Below, piece by piece: positions 48,600 through 60,456 of a stretch of 64,000 nt of DNA. Numbering within the stretch: the first letter of the stretch is position 1; every line of letters starts with the position of its first letter. The stretch is from Magnolia sinica (taxonomy: Eukaryota > Streptophyta > Magnoliopsida > Magnoliales > Magnoliaceae): positions 57,833,443-57,897,442 of the forward strand of contig NC_080585.1 in assembly GCF_029962835.1 (NCBI RefSeq), in the 5' to 3' direction. A program made the translations under genes and the position numbers. Under the pieces are notes generated by a model. The model saw only the letters and a program-made list of their open reading frames with translations. It was not told the origin of the DNA and did not search any database.

Positions 48600-50040
48600 T
48601 AATGACCGAATCATTGTGGCTCATAAGGAAGATGAACTGTTGGTGAAGATGAGAGAACATGCGAGTGATAGTGAAGACTCCGAATGGAGGGTTGTCTTAG
48701 ATGGAGGTTTGAGATATCGCGGCCGCCTATGCATTCCGAATCTCCATGACCTGAGAAAGGAAGTCCTGGATGCAGCTCACGGTTTAAGGATGGCAATGCA
48801 TCCTAGAAGTATGAAGATGTATAGGGATATGAAGCGTTCTTACTGGTGGGACAACATGAAGGCCCACATAACCGATTATGTATCTCATTGTCTTACGTGC
48901 CAGCAAGTCAAGGCCGAGCATCGCCGACCTCCTGGTTTACTTCAGCTCATGCCCATAGCCGAGTGAAAGTGGGATTTCATATCTATGGATTTCATTTTCG
49001 GGTTACCAAAGACGAGAAAGGGGCATGACTCCATTTGGGTGATTGTGGACCGATTGACGAAATTGGCTCATTTCCTCCCGATTAGAGTTTCAAACTCAGC
49101 AGATGATTTAGCCAAGTTGTACATCGAGGAGATTGTACAGGTGCATGGAATGCCTATGGAGATTGTGTCGGATCGAGACAAGCGATTCACGTCCATTTTC
49201 TGAACTCGAATTTAGGAAGCAATGAGATTGAAACTAAAGTTCAGTACCGCGTTCCACCCATAGACCGATGGGCAGACGGAACGGGTAAATCAGATACTTA
49301 AAGATATTTTGTGAGCATATGTGCTTGATCTCAAGGACAGTTAGGATGACTGTCTTCCCTATGCTGAGTTCGCTTATAACAACAGCTTCCAGGCGAGCAT
49401 TGGCATGGCTCCCTACGAAGCACTGTATGGGCGCCCATGTCAAGACCCCATTGTTGGGCAAAAGTTGAAGAGAAGAGATTGATTGGCCCAGATTTAGTAC
49501 AGGCGAACTCAGAGAAAATTGACATTATCAGGCATCGACTTTTCGTAACCCAGAGCAGACAGAAGAGTTACGCCGATACACGATGGCGGCAGTTGGAATT
49601 CGAAGTTGGGGACCGTGTATTTCTTAAGGTTTCCCCCATGAAGGGAGTCCTTCAATTTAGAAAGAAAGGAAAACTCACATCGTGATTTATTGGTCCATTC
49701 CAGATTCTAGACCGAGTGGGTATGGTAGCATATCGCCTTGCTTTACCCACACCACTCGCTGGCGTGCACAACGTATTTCACAATCGATGCTGAAGAAATA
49801 CGTTCCTGACCCTACCCATATTATCAAGTGAGAGCAGGTGCAGCTAAGTGAAGATGCTACTTATGTGTTGCGACCAACACATATTTTTGATAGGAAGGAA
49901 CAGGTGCTACGCAGCAAAGTTATTCCACTTGTGAAGGTATTATGGACTCACCACATTGAGGAAGAGGCTACTTAGGAAACAGAAGCCGAAGTCCGAAAGA
50001 ACTACCCTCAGATCCTCGAGGAGTACAAAACGGTACTAAT
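48600..50040 (+). pseudogene. integrase and chromodomain-like C-terminus of the Ty3 element
   Basis: The HHCC zinc region is at about 48770-48905 (HGLRMAMHPRSMKMYRDM, then HCLTCQQVK). The catalytic core has [20 protein letters not shown] and the second Asp in [11 protein letters not shown] (49172 region). It then runs through HPxTDGQ and NNSFQASIGMAPYEALYGR to a chromodomain-like tail DRKEQVLRSKVIPLVKVLW followed by HHIEEEAT (about 49890-49970). At least five stops interrupt it. Confidence 0.85.
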
Positions 50041-50062
50041 TTCGAGGATGAAATTTTTCTTT

Positions 50063-50075
50063 AAGGGGGGTAGAT
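50063..50075 (+). promoter_or_regulatory. polypurine tract of the Ty3 element
   Basis: AAGGGGGG followed by TAGAT directly precedes the 3' LTR TGTAACG. This is the expected primer for plus-strand synthesis. Confidence 0.85.
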
Positions 50076-53000
50076 TGTAACGTCTCTGAAAAATCCGTAT
50101 AAGGACCCGAGTACCACCTCAAGAAGAAATTACTAAAGACCGAATTCTATAGAAATTAGATGGAATTAATTAAGTGCAAAAGTAAATTAATCGGTAGATT
50201 AGCTTGAACCACTATCTATACGAACTGCAAGACCCAAAACCACTAAATCACTAACTCAACATTATCTAAAAACCTCGGGAAAATTCCAAAACCCAGTTGT
50301 TCTCAGAAGCACATTGAAACTCCGTATCGGACCTGGACCGAGCGTCGAAAGTCCGATGACTGCGAAACTATAAGGTTACGACCGTCATATTGGAATTGAC
50401 AACCATCGTGAGAATTGAGCCCAAATAGTATCCAGAAACATACAACTTAAGTCTTGAGCGAAGTGTGTGAGAAACGCGAATATCTTTAGAAACTAACTTA
50501 AAACTTAAGTGATTTGGACCATTCGCTTGTAGGTGAAATTGAAGACTTCAGACCATCAGATTCTGACTAAACTTCACCCATGGGTCAGGCAAATTTCTCT
50601 GCACCAATCGGTATACTTGTGGCCCTGATCGAGGAATGACGACCATTGATCTGATACAAGTCCTTCACGGCCATTTGTTTGTCAAATCGCACAAAAAATG
50701 GAGTCCTTGCATAGATCCACGGTCAGGGAACTTGCTCCGTGACTTAGGTGAGAAATGGACCTTCCTAAGGGCCCTGTTTGTCAAAAACAGGCACCCTTTG
50801 ACTATAACCTAAGTATACCATGGTCCTGGGGCTATAGACATCACTTCTGGGCTTATATAAGGACCTTAAATCACCCCTCTCTCATACCATACGAATTTCT
50901 CTAACCCTATGAGAGAGAAGAGAGAAAAGAAGAGAAAAGAATGAGGAGTAGAGTGAGAGTTCGGGAGATCGTTTCTAGGATTCACTCCCACTACACCACA
51001 TACCGAATCGCCTCCCCACCATCACTACACGAGCCATTCCAACTTCGATTTGGGTAAGAAATCCTAACCCTAATCTTGTTTTAGGAATCCGAATAGAATA
51101 ATCGACGAAATAGCTAACCTATTTCATCGTATAGGTGTTGTCGTTCCGTTTTCGATAATCTTGTGTTCGAACTGAGTTTGAAACGAGCAATCCGACAAAA
51201 GGTGCAGACTATAAACATTTAGGTTATAGTTTTCAAGGCTTTTAATGTTAATAATGATTTATATCTGACTTGATTGCTGTCATATGATCTTAGTTACGAT
51301 GTATTCGATAAATTATACATGTGTTTGAACTATGTGAATATATAATGCATTCCATGTGTTTGTTGAACTGTTTGAATGAAATTGCAATTATGATTTGTGC
51401 TTGTCATGACTATTAATCTAGAATACATGTTCGTTGTTTGTATGACAACTCCTTTATGAAAGGATTTGCCAGAATATATACTATAACTAATTTAATTCAT
51501 GTAGGTGGTAATGGTAGCTAAGTGTTTGATAAAATGTCTGAATGTGAAATTGTTTGATGAATTGCTTTTAATAAGGGTGATGAGATAGAATTCTCAACTA
51601 CCTTATCCATATTTATAGTTTCTTTCATGTAATGTAAATTGCTACTATGTGATTGATGGACGAAATGCATATATATAATAACATGTTCAATGTGTTTGAT
51701 AAAATGCCCAAATGAGAATCATGTTTGAATTGTTTGTTAAATGTTGTTATGAGTAACATATGTGACTACTTATTACATTTATGTATGATTGGGACTACTA
51801 CGTAGTCTAGAAAATCGGTAACGGTTCCCGATTGAGTGACCGAATTATTCTCGCCACATTGGATACGCTCGATGAATCCGAGCCGGACGATGATTGTCGA
51901 TAGTGGTTAGGCCTCATGGAGTGCTTTCGCGCTCCGTGTCGATCAATTCAATGTATGCTCGTACTAATCGAGCTTATCAAATAACCCGATTGGCCTATTG
52001 TGTGTTTACCATGTATGGACGCTACTGATTGAATCTAAGGTACCACTTACTAATGTGAAACCCATTTCAACTATGGTACTACAATCCACTAAGACTCATG
52101 AGTCGGGCATGGTGGTATGGGACACCGTAGTTGAGCTGTTGGATTACGCTGGGATAACAAGTCTCCCCGTAGTAACCAGTGAGCAACCCAAACTCGTGAG
52201 CCGAATACGGTAGTATGGGACACTGTATTCGGGCTGTCGGCCTACGCTAAGGTAACGAGCCTTCCCGTAGTGACCTTGAGTATAAATTAGGCCTACGCTG
52301 AGGTGACGAGCCTCCCCGTAGTGACCTCGAGTGTAAACTCTTGAACTTGCCTATCCACTACTTTCATTAGGGGTGATGCCCTACAACTTGTCTATCGTAT
52401 ATGATTAACTAGGATTGACAACCCTAGATGGATCTTTCGTTTGGGTTAATGATATAAAGGGAGGTACCTTAGCTTCCTAAATTTGCTGTATGAATAAGCA
52501 TAATCAATTACTTGGTTAACACGACTATGCACCACATTGCATGTGATTTGGCGAGGAAGCGCGCATTTAGGGAGTTTTTCATGCGCGATCGTGAGATGGA
52601 GTTGCTGAGGGAGTGCAGGCGAGGGCATGCATCATTACTGCATATCATTTCTGCATTAACAAGAGTAATTAGGAAGTAATTATTGTATTGCTTTATCATT
52701 ACTGCTTGATTGAATTGATAACATGTTAACCTTTGCCTTATATTACCACTGAGTTGATCAGTCAGTCCCACTCTAGGACGGTGTTTTAAAACACTAACCA
52801 AACCCTGTTTTAGTTACAGATGATGATGTGGCTTACGTGACGGAGCTGGATTTCTTAGACGAGGAGGAGGAGTTCTCCTACGTGCAGCTCTCAGGTGAGT
52901 CTATGTAGACTTAGAGCTGCGTCGCCGGGATCACAGTGTTATGGATTAGTTGGACATTTACACTCTAAGATTTTATAAATTTTGGAACAATACATGTATA

Positions 53001-53249
53001 TATTCAGCCTGGTATCATACTCATACTCTGGGGATTGAGAAACACTTACCTACTTATATACCTATCTCAGTCTTCTGTTCGCTTAATTTAATTATCTCTA
53101 AAGTATGATATGTTGATTTAGTATAATCCCTCTCATGTTTAACGCACTAATATGGACAACATTTAAACATCATTATCTATGTTGCATAAGTGATGCATTG
53201 GATCTCGGGAGTTGAGCATTGCTCGACCCTCGAAATCCAAGACGTTACA
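50076..53249 (+). repeat. 3' LTR of the Ty3 element
   Basis: 3174 bp, TGTAACGTCTC...CAAGACGTTACA, collinear with the 5' LTR (TATA at 50854-50861; tandem units at about 52135-52335). It is followed by GTTTC (53250-53254). Confidence 0.92.
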
Positions 53250-53331
53250 GTTTCTCCAGGTGAGTTTATGGAAGGCTCAAGGCTGGAGGTTCCAGGCCTC
53301 TAAATAACTAATCAGGTAGAATGTTTCTCAC

Positions 53332-53415
53332 CTGCATCTGACTTTTCACACCAATCCGGCCATCCTTGGTAGCAACTGCAGTTATTTGGGATGCTCCAAC
53401 GGCCATGATTGCTCC
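53332..53415 (-). pseudogene. LTA2: plastid PDC-E2 exon fragment
   Basis: Dihydrolipoamide acetyltransferase (E2) of the plastid pyruvate dehydrogenase complex transfers acetyl groups to CoA for fatty-acid synthesis. This 84-bp exon encodes GAIMAVGASQITAVATKDGR, then IGVKSQMQ, with an acceptor TTTTGCAG and donor CAG|GTGAGA. It matches the C-terminal catalytic domain just before VNVTADHR. The next exon lies across the Ty3 insertion at 39709-39726. It is open and well conserved, but the gene copy is partial. Confidence 0.88.
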
Positions 53416-53538
53416 CTGCAAAATAGTCCATTGTAAATTTAGTAGTCAGACTCTCAATTGAAGAGAGGATACCAACTTCTAAACTTGCTTAGCTCAATGG
53501 ACCTTGCAAATGGAAGCAGTTCAATATGGACTACTTAC

Positions 53539-53609
53539 AGTTCCTGGAGGCAGAATTACATCAAAGCGATCAACACCAAACATACCAAGGTTTGAAAGAG
53601 TGAATGTAC
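53539..53609 (-). pseudogene. LTA2: plastid PDC-E2 exon fragment
   Basis: A 71-bp exon with TTTTGTAG acceptor and ACT|GTAAGT donor, encoding (G)TFTLSNLGMFGVDRFD followed by VILPPGT. GTFTLSNLGMFGVD is a diagnostic block of the E2 acyltransferase catalytic domain, and the adjoining residues match plastid-type E2. It splices in frame to 53332-53415. The preceding exon was not found at 53610-54276 or 59867-60456, so the capture is partial. Confidence 0.88.
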
Positions 53610-54276
53610 CTACAAAATCCACAAGTGACTATCAGTACTCTTCCATGTACATGTTGAAATATGTGCAATGGGTGTTGAGGATCTCTGATCAGTGATATTA
53701 TTACCACGCAACCCATCTGTAGGTAGATTTTCAAGATTCAAGACCCCGATCACCACATGACGGAGCGGAGATGGCAAGCCTACTCAGTCTTTCTATCTGA
53801 CAATGCATTCTCAACTTAACCACTATAAGAAGACAATACACACACACAACAGATACATCTTTATCTATATAGCACTAACAGTTTATGAGCATAGTACAAT
53901 CATTCTTTCTGGGAAGAAAGATTGTCCTGTCAATAGGAGCAACTGGGTTTATTTTGGTCATTTTCCTATAAATAAGCATTTGGGCCTATCTATAACTTTA
54001 CCATAGTCACCAGATGTTAACAGCCAAGATGTAAATGCAGGCCAGGGACTAACCAGACAAAACCTGGAAAGCAGAGGATCAAAACGTGTTTGAACACAGT
54101 AGCAGTGCTAAGCTCACGCGTGGCCGCACATGGTAACCATGTGAGGGACATCTCAGCCACGCAAGATGGTTTTACCCTTCAGATGATCTGGTCTGAAAAT
54201 CAGGCAAGCCACACATGCTGGAACACAATGGATGGTTTAGTGAAAATTGCCAAAGACCCACGTTGAATGCACACAT
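53610..54276. other. non-coding CACTA interior left of the Copia element
   Basis: No exon recognised. It is probably E2 intron plus unrelated sequence. AT content is moderate. The sequence resumes after the Copia element at 59872. Confidence 0.4.
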
Positions 54277-55077
54277 TATTAGGAGCGTTGCAAAAAAACC
54301 TTAGGATCTCACCTCCCAAAACATCAGACTTATGGGATATAATAAAGCGATGAAATAAATCAAAGCACAAACCACATGACACGAGATTTTACATGGAAAA
54401 CCCTCGAAGAGGTAAAAACCACGGGACCTAGTCCAGAGCAACAATTCACTATGAAGTAGAACATTACAACCGATCACAAGCACACGCCGCTTGGATCAAA
54501 CCTTCTTCGCTCACGCAGGAGGGGATGAATAATAAGAGAATAATGAAAAATGAAAAGATCTCACAGATCACGAGAACGTAGAAGCACTGAGACGTCGACT
54601 GCGAAGTAGATCACCTCTACAAGCAGAACCCTCCCTTCTACAAGCTTCCTCTCTCTCTTTTCCCTCTCTCTCTTCCTCTATAATCACTTTAGGAAGCCTT
54701 AGCACAATAGCTTTAGAAAGCCTTCTCAATGCCCTAAAATAGCCCTAGGGACCCCTATTTATAGTTTAGGAAACTCCTTTCCACACCTCTGCGAAAATCG
54801 CCTCAAATTTACGCAGTTCACACCAAATCTAGACTGAATCTGTGTAACCCTCGACTAGTTGAGTTAGGGCCTCGACTGGTCGAGTCAGGCCCTCGACTGG
54901 TCAAGCAATAAAAAATCCAGTCACTGAACTTTGAGTCGAGCAATCCTCGACCAATCGAGCAGCACCCTTCGACCGATCGAGCAGACCACTCAACCGATTG
55001 AGCAACGCGGTGAAACATCCATTTTTTACAACCGGCTTCTCTATCTCTCCTCTGAACTGAGGAGGAAAACCCCATCA
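54277..55077 (-). repeat. 3' LTR of the Copia element
   Basis: 801 bp; the minus strand starts TGATGGGGTTTTCCTCC and ends GCTCCTAATA, where the right copy has the canonical CCCAACA. It contains a cluster of CTCGACTGGTCGAG-type palindromes (54850-55005). Confidence 0.9.
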
Positions 55078-55094
55078 AATCTCTCCCTTTCTAA
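55078..55094 (-). promoter_or_regulatory. polypurine tract of the Copia element
   Basis: The minus strand reads AGAAAGGGAGAGATT immediately before the LTR TGATGGGG. Confidence 0.8.
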
Positions 55095-55149
55095 CTTAGG
55101 AGGAATTCGCCTTCTTCAAGCCAGTCAGGTTTCTACAAACCTCAAACTT

Positions 55150-55775
55150 GCCCTTGAGCAATGCCTCGGTCATCATGTCTGCCCATTTTCGTCTGTGTGG
55201 ACTTTCTCAAGCTGTAACACCTTCTGCTCCAAAGTATCCCTGATCCCGTGATACCGAATATTTATGTGCTTCGACTTGGAGTGGTAACCTGGATTCTTAC
55301 TTAAGTGTATAGCACTTTGACTATCGCAATAGACCACGTGCTGCTCCTGCTTCAAGCTAAGTTCCTATGAGAACCTCTTCATCCAAAGCATCTTTTTACA
55401 TGCTTCTGTGACCGTAATGTACTAGGCCTCTATCGTCGACAATGCTACGACCTTCTAGAGCTTACTCTGCCAAGAGACCGTTCCCCCTGCAAATGTGAAC
55501 ATGAACCCTGATGTAGACTTCTTGGAGTCTATGTCACCTGACATATCTGTATTTGTGTAGCCTTCTAACACAGGTTTTTCATCACCATAGCATAAGCTCA
55601 ACCTGGATGAGCCTCTTAGATACTGTAGTATCCACTTCACTGTTGCCCAATATTCTTTGCCAAGATTGGGAAGATACCGACTGACAACATCAACTGCATA
55701 TGCTATGTCTGGGCGCGTAAACACCATAACATACACCAAACTTCCTACCGCTGATGCGTAGGGTTCTTCCTCATT
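55150..55775 (-). pseudogene. Copia RNase H region
   Basis: Minus-strand fragments in order are AVGSLVYVMVFTRPDIAYAV, LRGSSRLSLCYG, VLEGYTNTDMSGDID, SWQSKL, then HVVYCDSQSAIHLSKNPGYH and KHINIRYHGIRDTLEQK. These are the canonical landmarks of Copia RNase H. A frameshift near 55775 separates it from RT, and stops occur near 55370 and 55450. Confidence 0.88.
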
Positions 55776-56940
55776 TCATCCACTTCTGTCTTCGTCTTTG
55801 GACACTGCTTGCCACTCAACTTGAAGTGACCATCCAGTGGAGTATTGACCGGCTTCATTGCATTCATATTGAACCGCTCTAGGACTTTCTCAATATACCG
55901 CTCTTGTGACAAGCAAAGTTTTCTACCACTTCTGTCACGGGTTATCTCCATTCTTAGGATCTATTTAGACAAACCCAAGTCTTTCATTGCAAACAACTTG
56001 CCCAACTCCTGTTTTAGCTTGTCAATCTTCTTGATTTCTTTACCCATGATGAGCATGTCATCAACGTATAACAGCAGAACTAAGAAATCACCATCTGAGA
56101 AATCATGCGTGAACACACAATGGTCCAACTCAGTTCTGTCATATCCATACTTTAACATGAACGAGTCGAACTTCTTATACCATTGCCTTGAAGCTTGTTT
56201 CAGCCCATACAAGCTCTTCCTTAGCCTACACACCATATATTGTTTGCCCTTAATTTCAAATCCCTCTGGTTGGTGCATGTAGATCTCTTCTTCCAGGTTA
56301 CCATGGAGAAAGGTAATTTTAACATCTAACTACTCTATCTCTAGATCCATGCTAGCTGCCAACCCAAGCAACACCCGTATGGATGTCATCTTCACCACTT
56401 GTGAGAATATCTCTTCGAAGTCTATACCTTTCCTTTGACCAAATCCTTTCACCACAAGTCTGGCCTTAAACCTCGTTTGTGAATTCTTCTTCTCAATCTT
56501 CTTTCTGAACACCCACTTGTTGCTCAGAGCTTTCTTGCCCTTAGGTAATTTCACCATATCATAGGTATGGTTCTTATGTAAGAATTTCATCTCCTCTTGT
56601 ATAGCTTTCAACCACTCCCCCTTATGCTCGTCAGCTAGGGCCTCAGAATAATCTTCTCGCTCTTCCCCATCAGTGAGCATAATGTACTCATGCGACGAGT
56701 ACTTCTTAGATGGGTGTCTGTCCCTAGATGTCCTTCTCACCTGTGGCTCAACAAGTGGATCAAGTGGGGGCTTCTCCCCCGGTCCATCTTTTGTAGGAAC
56801 TCTCTCGTCTTCTGCACCTTGTTGTACTCCTCTGTCATCAGGTACCACAGGAGGAGAAATCGGATCCATGTCCTCTAGCTCACGTGAACTAGGCTGGGTC
56901 TTCTTTGGCTTATAAATGTCTTTTATACATTGATCTTCAA
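55776..56940 (-). pseudogene. Copia reverse transcriptase
   Basis: In order on the minus strand are WLKAIQEEMKFLHKNHTYD, KWVFRKKIEKK, ARLVVKGFGQRKGIDFEEIF, YGLKQASRQWYKKFD, VLLLYVDDMLIMGK (catalytic YVDD at 56057-56068) and MKDLGLSK-stop. The catalytic YVDD is intact. A TAG lies at about 55958, with a frame break near 56330. Confidence 0.9.
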
Positions 56941-57700
56941 AGAAGACCACATCTCTGCTCCTGGCGAGCTTCTTCTCGGTCGGATCCCACAATTTGTAGC
57001 CGAATTTTTCATCACCGTACCCCAAGAACATACATTGCCTGATCTTCGTATCAAGCTTGGACCTCTCATCCTTTGGTACATGAATGGATGCCCTGCATCC
57101 AAACACCCTAAGATGACTGTTCGATGAATCTTATCCAGTCCACACCTTCTCAAGTACTTCTCCATTTAACGGGGCTGATGGAGACCTATTTATCAAATAT
57201 ACTACCATGTGCATTGCTTCTCCTCAAAACATCTTGGGCAACTTTGCATAGGATAATGATTCTCTCTACAATGGTACAATTCACTCGCTTAGCCACACCA
57301 TTATGCTGGGGGGTCTTGGGAACTGTTTTTTCATATCGTATACCCAGGGATTTACAATACTCATGGAAATCACCAATATATTCACCACCATTGTCAGTGC
57401 AGATGCACTTTAATGATCACCTATATCTCTCTCGACCATAGCATGAAACATTTTAAACACACCAAAGACCTCGTCCTTGGATTTCAAAGCATAAACTCAA
57501 ACTCTCCTAGATGCATCATCTATAAAAGTGATAAAATACAATGCCCCACCTAAGGTTTTTGTCCTCATAGGATCACAAACATTAGAATAAATCAAATCTA
57601 ATGCATGCAATTTATTAACATGAGAAGTAGATTTAACAAATGAAACTCTATGCTATTTCCCTGATAAACAGTCAATACAGGTTTTGAGAGGTATACCTGT
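56941..57700 (-). pseudogene. Copia integrase
   Basis: Minus-strand fragments include YFITFIDDASRRV, KSKDEVFGVFKMF, MVVYLINRSPSA, then FGCRASIHVPKDERSKLDTK and MFLGYGDEKFGYKLWDP, the conserved Copia integrase core and its C-terminal block. Several stops (near 57260-57440 and 57130) and frame changes interrupt it. Confidence 0.85.
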
Positions 57701-58165
57701 TACGTCTGGAAGGAGCCACTTCCTCGTTAGTAGTTGAAGCCCTTTTTCACTCATGTGACCTAGACGCTCGTGCCACATGTCAGTAGTTGAATCTTCCACT
57801 ACGTTCAACCCACCCGTGCACACACTGACACTTACCTTGTAAAGGGTGCAACACTTCTTCTCTCTGGCTGTGATCAACGAACCCTTGATGAGTTTCCAGC
57901 GCCCACTAACAAATCGACTTTTATAGCCATCATCATTCAACCTTCCCGTCGACATCAAGTTAAGACGAAGGTCTGGAATGTGCCTCACATCCCTGAGAAC
58001 CAATGTGCAGCCCACATCAGTCTTCACACAAATATCACCGACTCTTATGATCTTTGATACACCAGAATTTTCCATCTTCACAGTCCCAAAGTCACCTGAC
58101 TTGTAGCTTGTGAAGAATTCTTTATGTGGAGTTGCATGAAACGAGGCTCCCGAGTCTATCACCTA
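57653..58165 (-). pseudogene. Copia protease and GAG-pre-integrase region
   Basis: The protease catalytic block VIDSGASFHATPHKEFF (Asp codon at 58154-58156) is followed by VLRDVRHIPDLRLNLMSTGR and the GAG-pre-integrase signature WHERLGHMSEKGLQLL ending CIDCLSGK. A TAG immediately precedes the VIDSG block. Confidence 0.88.
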
Positions 58166-58237
58166 GTTGATGTCCTGACTCATAGTCGTAAAATAAACAT
58201 CATGATCTATTAAAAGAATAACCATAACGTCGCCATC

Positions 58238-59040
58238 TTAAGCGACCGTAATGGAGTCTAATTCATCTTCCTTCTCCTTTCCTTTTCCTTTCTTGTCATT
58301 CTTCTTCTTACGACATTCATGCTTGTAGTGGCCCTTCTTGCCACAATTCCAGCATTCAACATCCTTCCTGACACTCGACTTGCCTCTTGATTTAGCTCGG
58401 GCCTTCCCGCCCTTTCTGTTCTTTCCACTCCCTCGATCTTGTGTCACAAGGGCCTCTTATTGAGTAGAACCCTGAGACTTCCTCCTTGTCTCCTCATTGA
58501 AGAGACAACTAGTTACTTGTTCCATGGACACCTTTCCGTCTGGCGCGGGAATTACTCAGAGACACCACCAATGTCTCCCAACTGTCAAGCAATGAGCTAA
58601 ACAATAGTAAAGCCTGTGGTTCATCGTCCAGGACCATCTTCATAGCGGACAGTTGGTTCAATATGTTGCTAACCTCATTCATGTGCTCAGCCACAGAACC
58701 ACCATCTTTGAAGTTGAGATTCAAAAGTCGTCTTATCAGAAAAATCTTATTGCCGGCTGTCTTCCTCTCATACAACCCTTGCAATTTCAGTCATAGGCTA
58801 GCGGCTGAGGTCTCCCTAGACACATGGTGGAATACGGAATCCTTTAGACATTGTTTAATAAACCCCACCGCCTTCCAGTCCAATTCTTCCAATAATCATC
58901 TGACATATCATTTGTCTTTGCTGATATGCCTAGAATTGGAGCATACAAGTCCTTGCAATAAAGCAAGCCCTCCATCTTAACCTTCCATATGGTCCAATTA
59001 TAACCATGAGACTGATCATCCTTAATGAGTCACCTTCCAT
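58238..59040 (-). pseudogene. Copia gag with zinc knuckle
   Basis: The gag core is FLIRRLLNLNFKDGGSVAEH, then LNQLSAMKMVLDDEPQALLL. The CCHC knuckle CWNCGKKGHYKHEC lies at 58313-58353 with all four ligands. The N-terminal part (58790-59040) is broken by stops. Confidence 0.85.
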
Positions 59041-59080
59041 AATTCAGAACTCATCCCACTCCGTTCAACCAACCTGGACT

Positions 59081-59094
59081 CTCTAATACCACTT
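59081..59094 (-). promoter_or_regulatory. Copia primer binding site
   Basis: The minus strand after the 5' LTR reads AAGTGGTATTAGAGAG; TGGTATTAGAG corresponds to the tRNA-iMet complement TGGTATCAGAG with one mismatch. Confidence 0.85.
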
Positions 59095-59866
59095 TGTTGG
59101 GAGCATTGCACAAAAACCTTAGGATCTTGCCTCCCAAAACATCAAAATTATGGGATATAATAAAGCAATGAAATAAATCAAAGCACAAACCACATGACAC
59201 AAGAGATTTTACATGGAAAACCCTCGAAGAGATAAAAACCACGGGACCTAGTCTAGAGTAATAATTCACTATGAAGTAGAACGTTACAACCGATCACAAG
59301 CACACGCTGCTTGGATCAAACCTTCTTCGTTCACGCAGGAGCGGATGAACAATAAGAGAATAATTAAAAATGAAGAGATCTCATCGATCACGAGGACGTA
59401 GAAGCGTTGAGACGTCGACTACGAAGTAAATCACCTCTACGAACAGACTCTCCCTTCCACAAGCTTCCTCTCTCTCTTTCCTCTCTCTCTCTCTCTCTTC
59501 CTCTAGAATCACTTTAGGAAGCCTTAGCACAATAGCTTTAGAAAGCCTTTTCAATGCCCTAGAATAGCCATAGGGACCCCTATTTATAGTTTAGAAAACT
59601 CCTTTCCGTACCTCTGCGAAAACTGTCTCAAATTTACATAGTCCGCACTAAATCTAGACTAAATCTGCATAACCATCGACTAGTCGAGCCAGGGCCTCGA
59701 CTGGTCAAGCGGACCCTCGACTGGTCGAGCAATAAAAAACCCGGTCACTGGACTTTGAGTTAAGCAGTCCTCGACCACTCGACCGGTCGAGCAGCGCAGT
59801 GAAACATCCATTTTTTACAACCGGTTGCTCTATCTCTCCTCTGAATTGAGGAGGAAAACCCCATCA
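59095..59866 (-). repeat. 5' LTR of the Copia element
   Basis: 772 bp; plus-strand ends TGTTGGGAGCATTGC and GAAAACCCCATCA. It is about 30 bp shorter than the other LTR because of changes around the palindrome cluster (59680-59790) and small indels. It is followed by CACAT. Confidence 0.9.
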
Positions 59867-60456
59867 CACATGTGCCTCACCAGATGACTAGACTAGCCTG
59901 ATTTATAGGCCCGATCATCTGCATGGTGAAGCTCACCTGATCAACAACTCATATATCCCACATGCCTTAGCAAAAACTAACAAAAACTAACACAGAATTA
60001 GTAAAGCATGGAAGAAACAGACTAGTTGAACAATCCTGACTTTAGTTTAGAATAAAGCAGAAAATGATATAGAAAGGAAGCAACTGTTGCAAGACCAGGA
60101 AAGTATCACAAGCGAACAGTTGGATGCTCTAAAATACATGTTTGTCCAACAACTTTTGTTGAATCATTAATGTTACATTTGGATATTCAACTGAATTGAG
60201 TTACAATAATTCAATTTAATACTGTAGATGTCACTAAAGGAAATAGAATTAGACCTGAGTTGACAGCACTGATAGTGCTGCACTGGAAAAATGTTGCAGT
60301 GCCCGAAATGTGTATGTCAAGTAACCTTCATTCACATTGCACAAGCAATAAGATACCTAAATGTAAAAAGTGCAATGCTCACTTAGTACACTTCTGCATT
60401 GTGTGTTGAAGACAAATCTTGTATCCTAACAAAATGGATCGAGAATGGAAGTTTAC
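59867..60456. other. non-coding CACTA interior right of the Copia element
   Basis: AT-rich, with no recognised exon. It presumably includes the intron downstream of the RUS exon and the junction to the E2 fragment. Confidence 0.4.

Larger units (their letters stand above)
39747..53249 (+). mobile_element. full-length Ty3 (chromovirus, Tekay/Del-like) LTR retrotransposon, decayed
   Basis: A 13.5 kb element with 3.18 kb LTRs, a tRNA-iMet primer site, an extra ORF, gag, protease, RT, RNase H, integrase, a chromodomain-like C-terminus, a polypurine tract and a perfect 5-bp TSD (GTTTC). Long LTRs and a C-terminal chromodomain-like stretch (SKVIPLVKVLWTHH) point to the Tekay/Del group. All coding regions carry multiple stops and frame breaks, so it cannot move by itself. 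I count about 15 differences in the first 125 or so LTR bases, so the insertion is not recent. Confidence 0.93.
54277..59866 (-). mobile_element. Ty1/Copia LTR retrotransposon, decayed
   Basis: A 5.6 kb element in minus orientation, bounded by the 5-bp duplication CACAT (54272-54276 and 59867-59871). On the minus strand the order is 5' LTR (59866-59095), primer site, gag, protease, integrase, RT, RNase H, polypurine tract, 3' LTR (55077-54277), the Copia arrangement. The single polyprotein frame is broken by several stops and frameshifts, so it is inactive. Confidence 0.93.
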
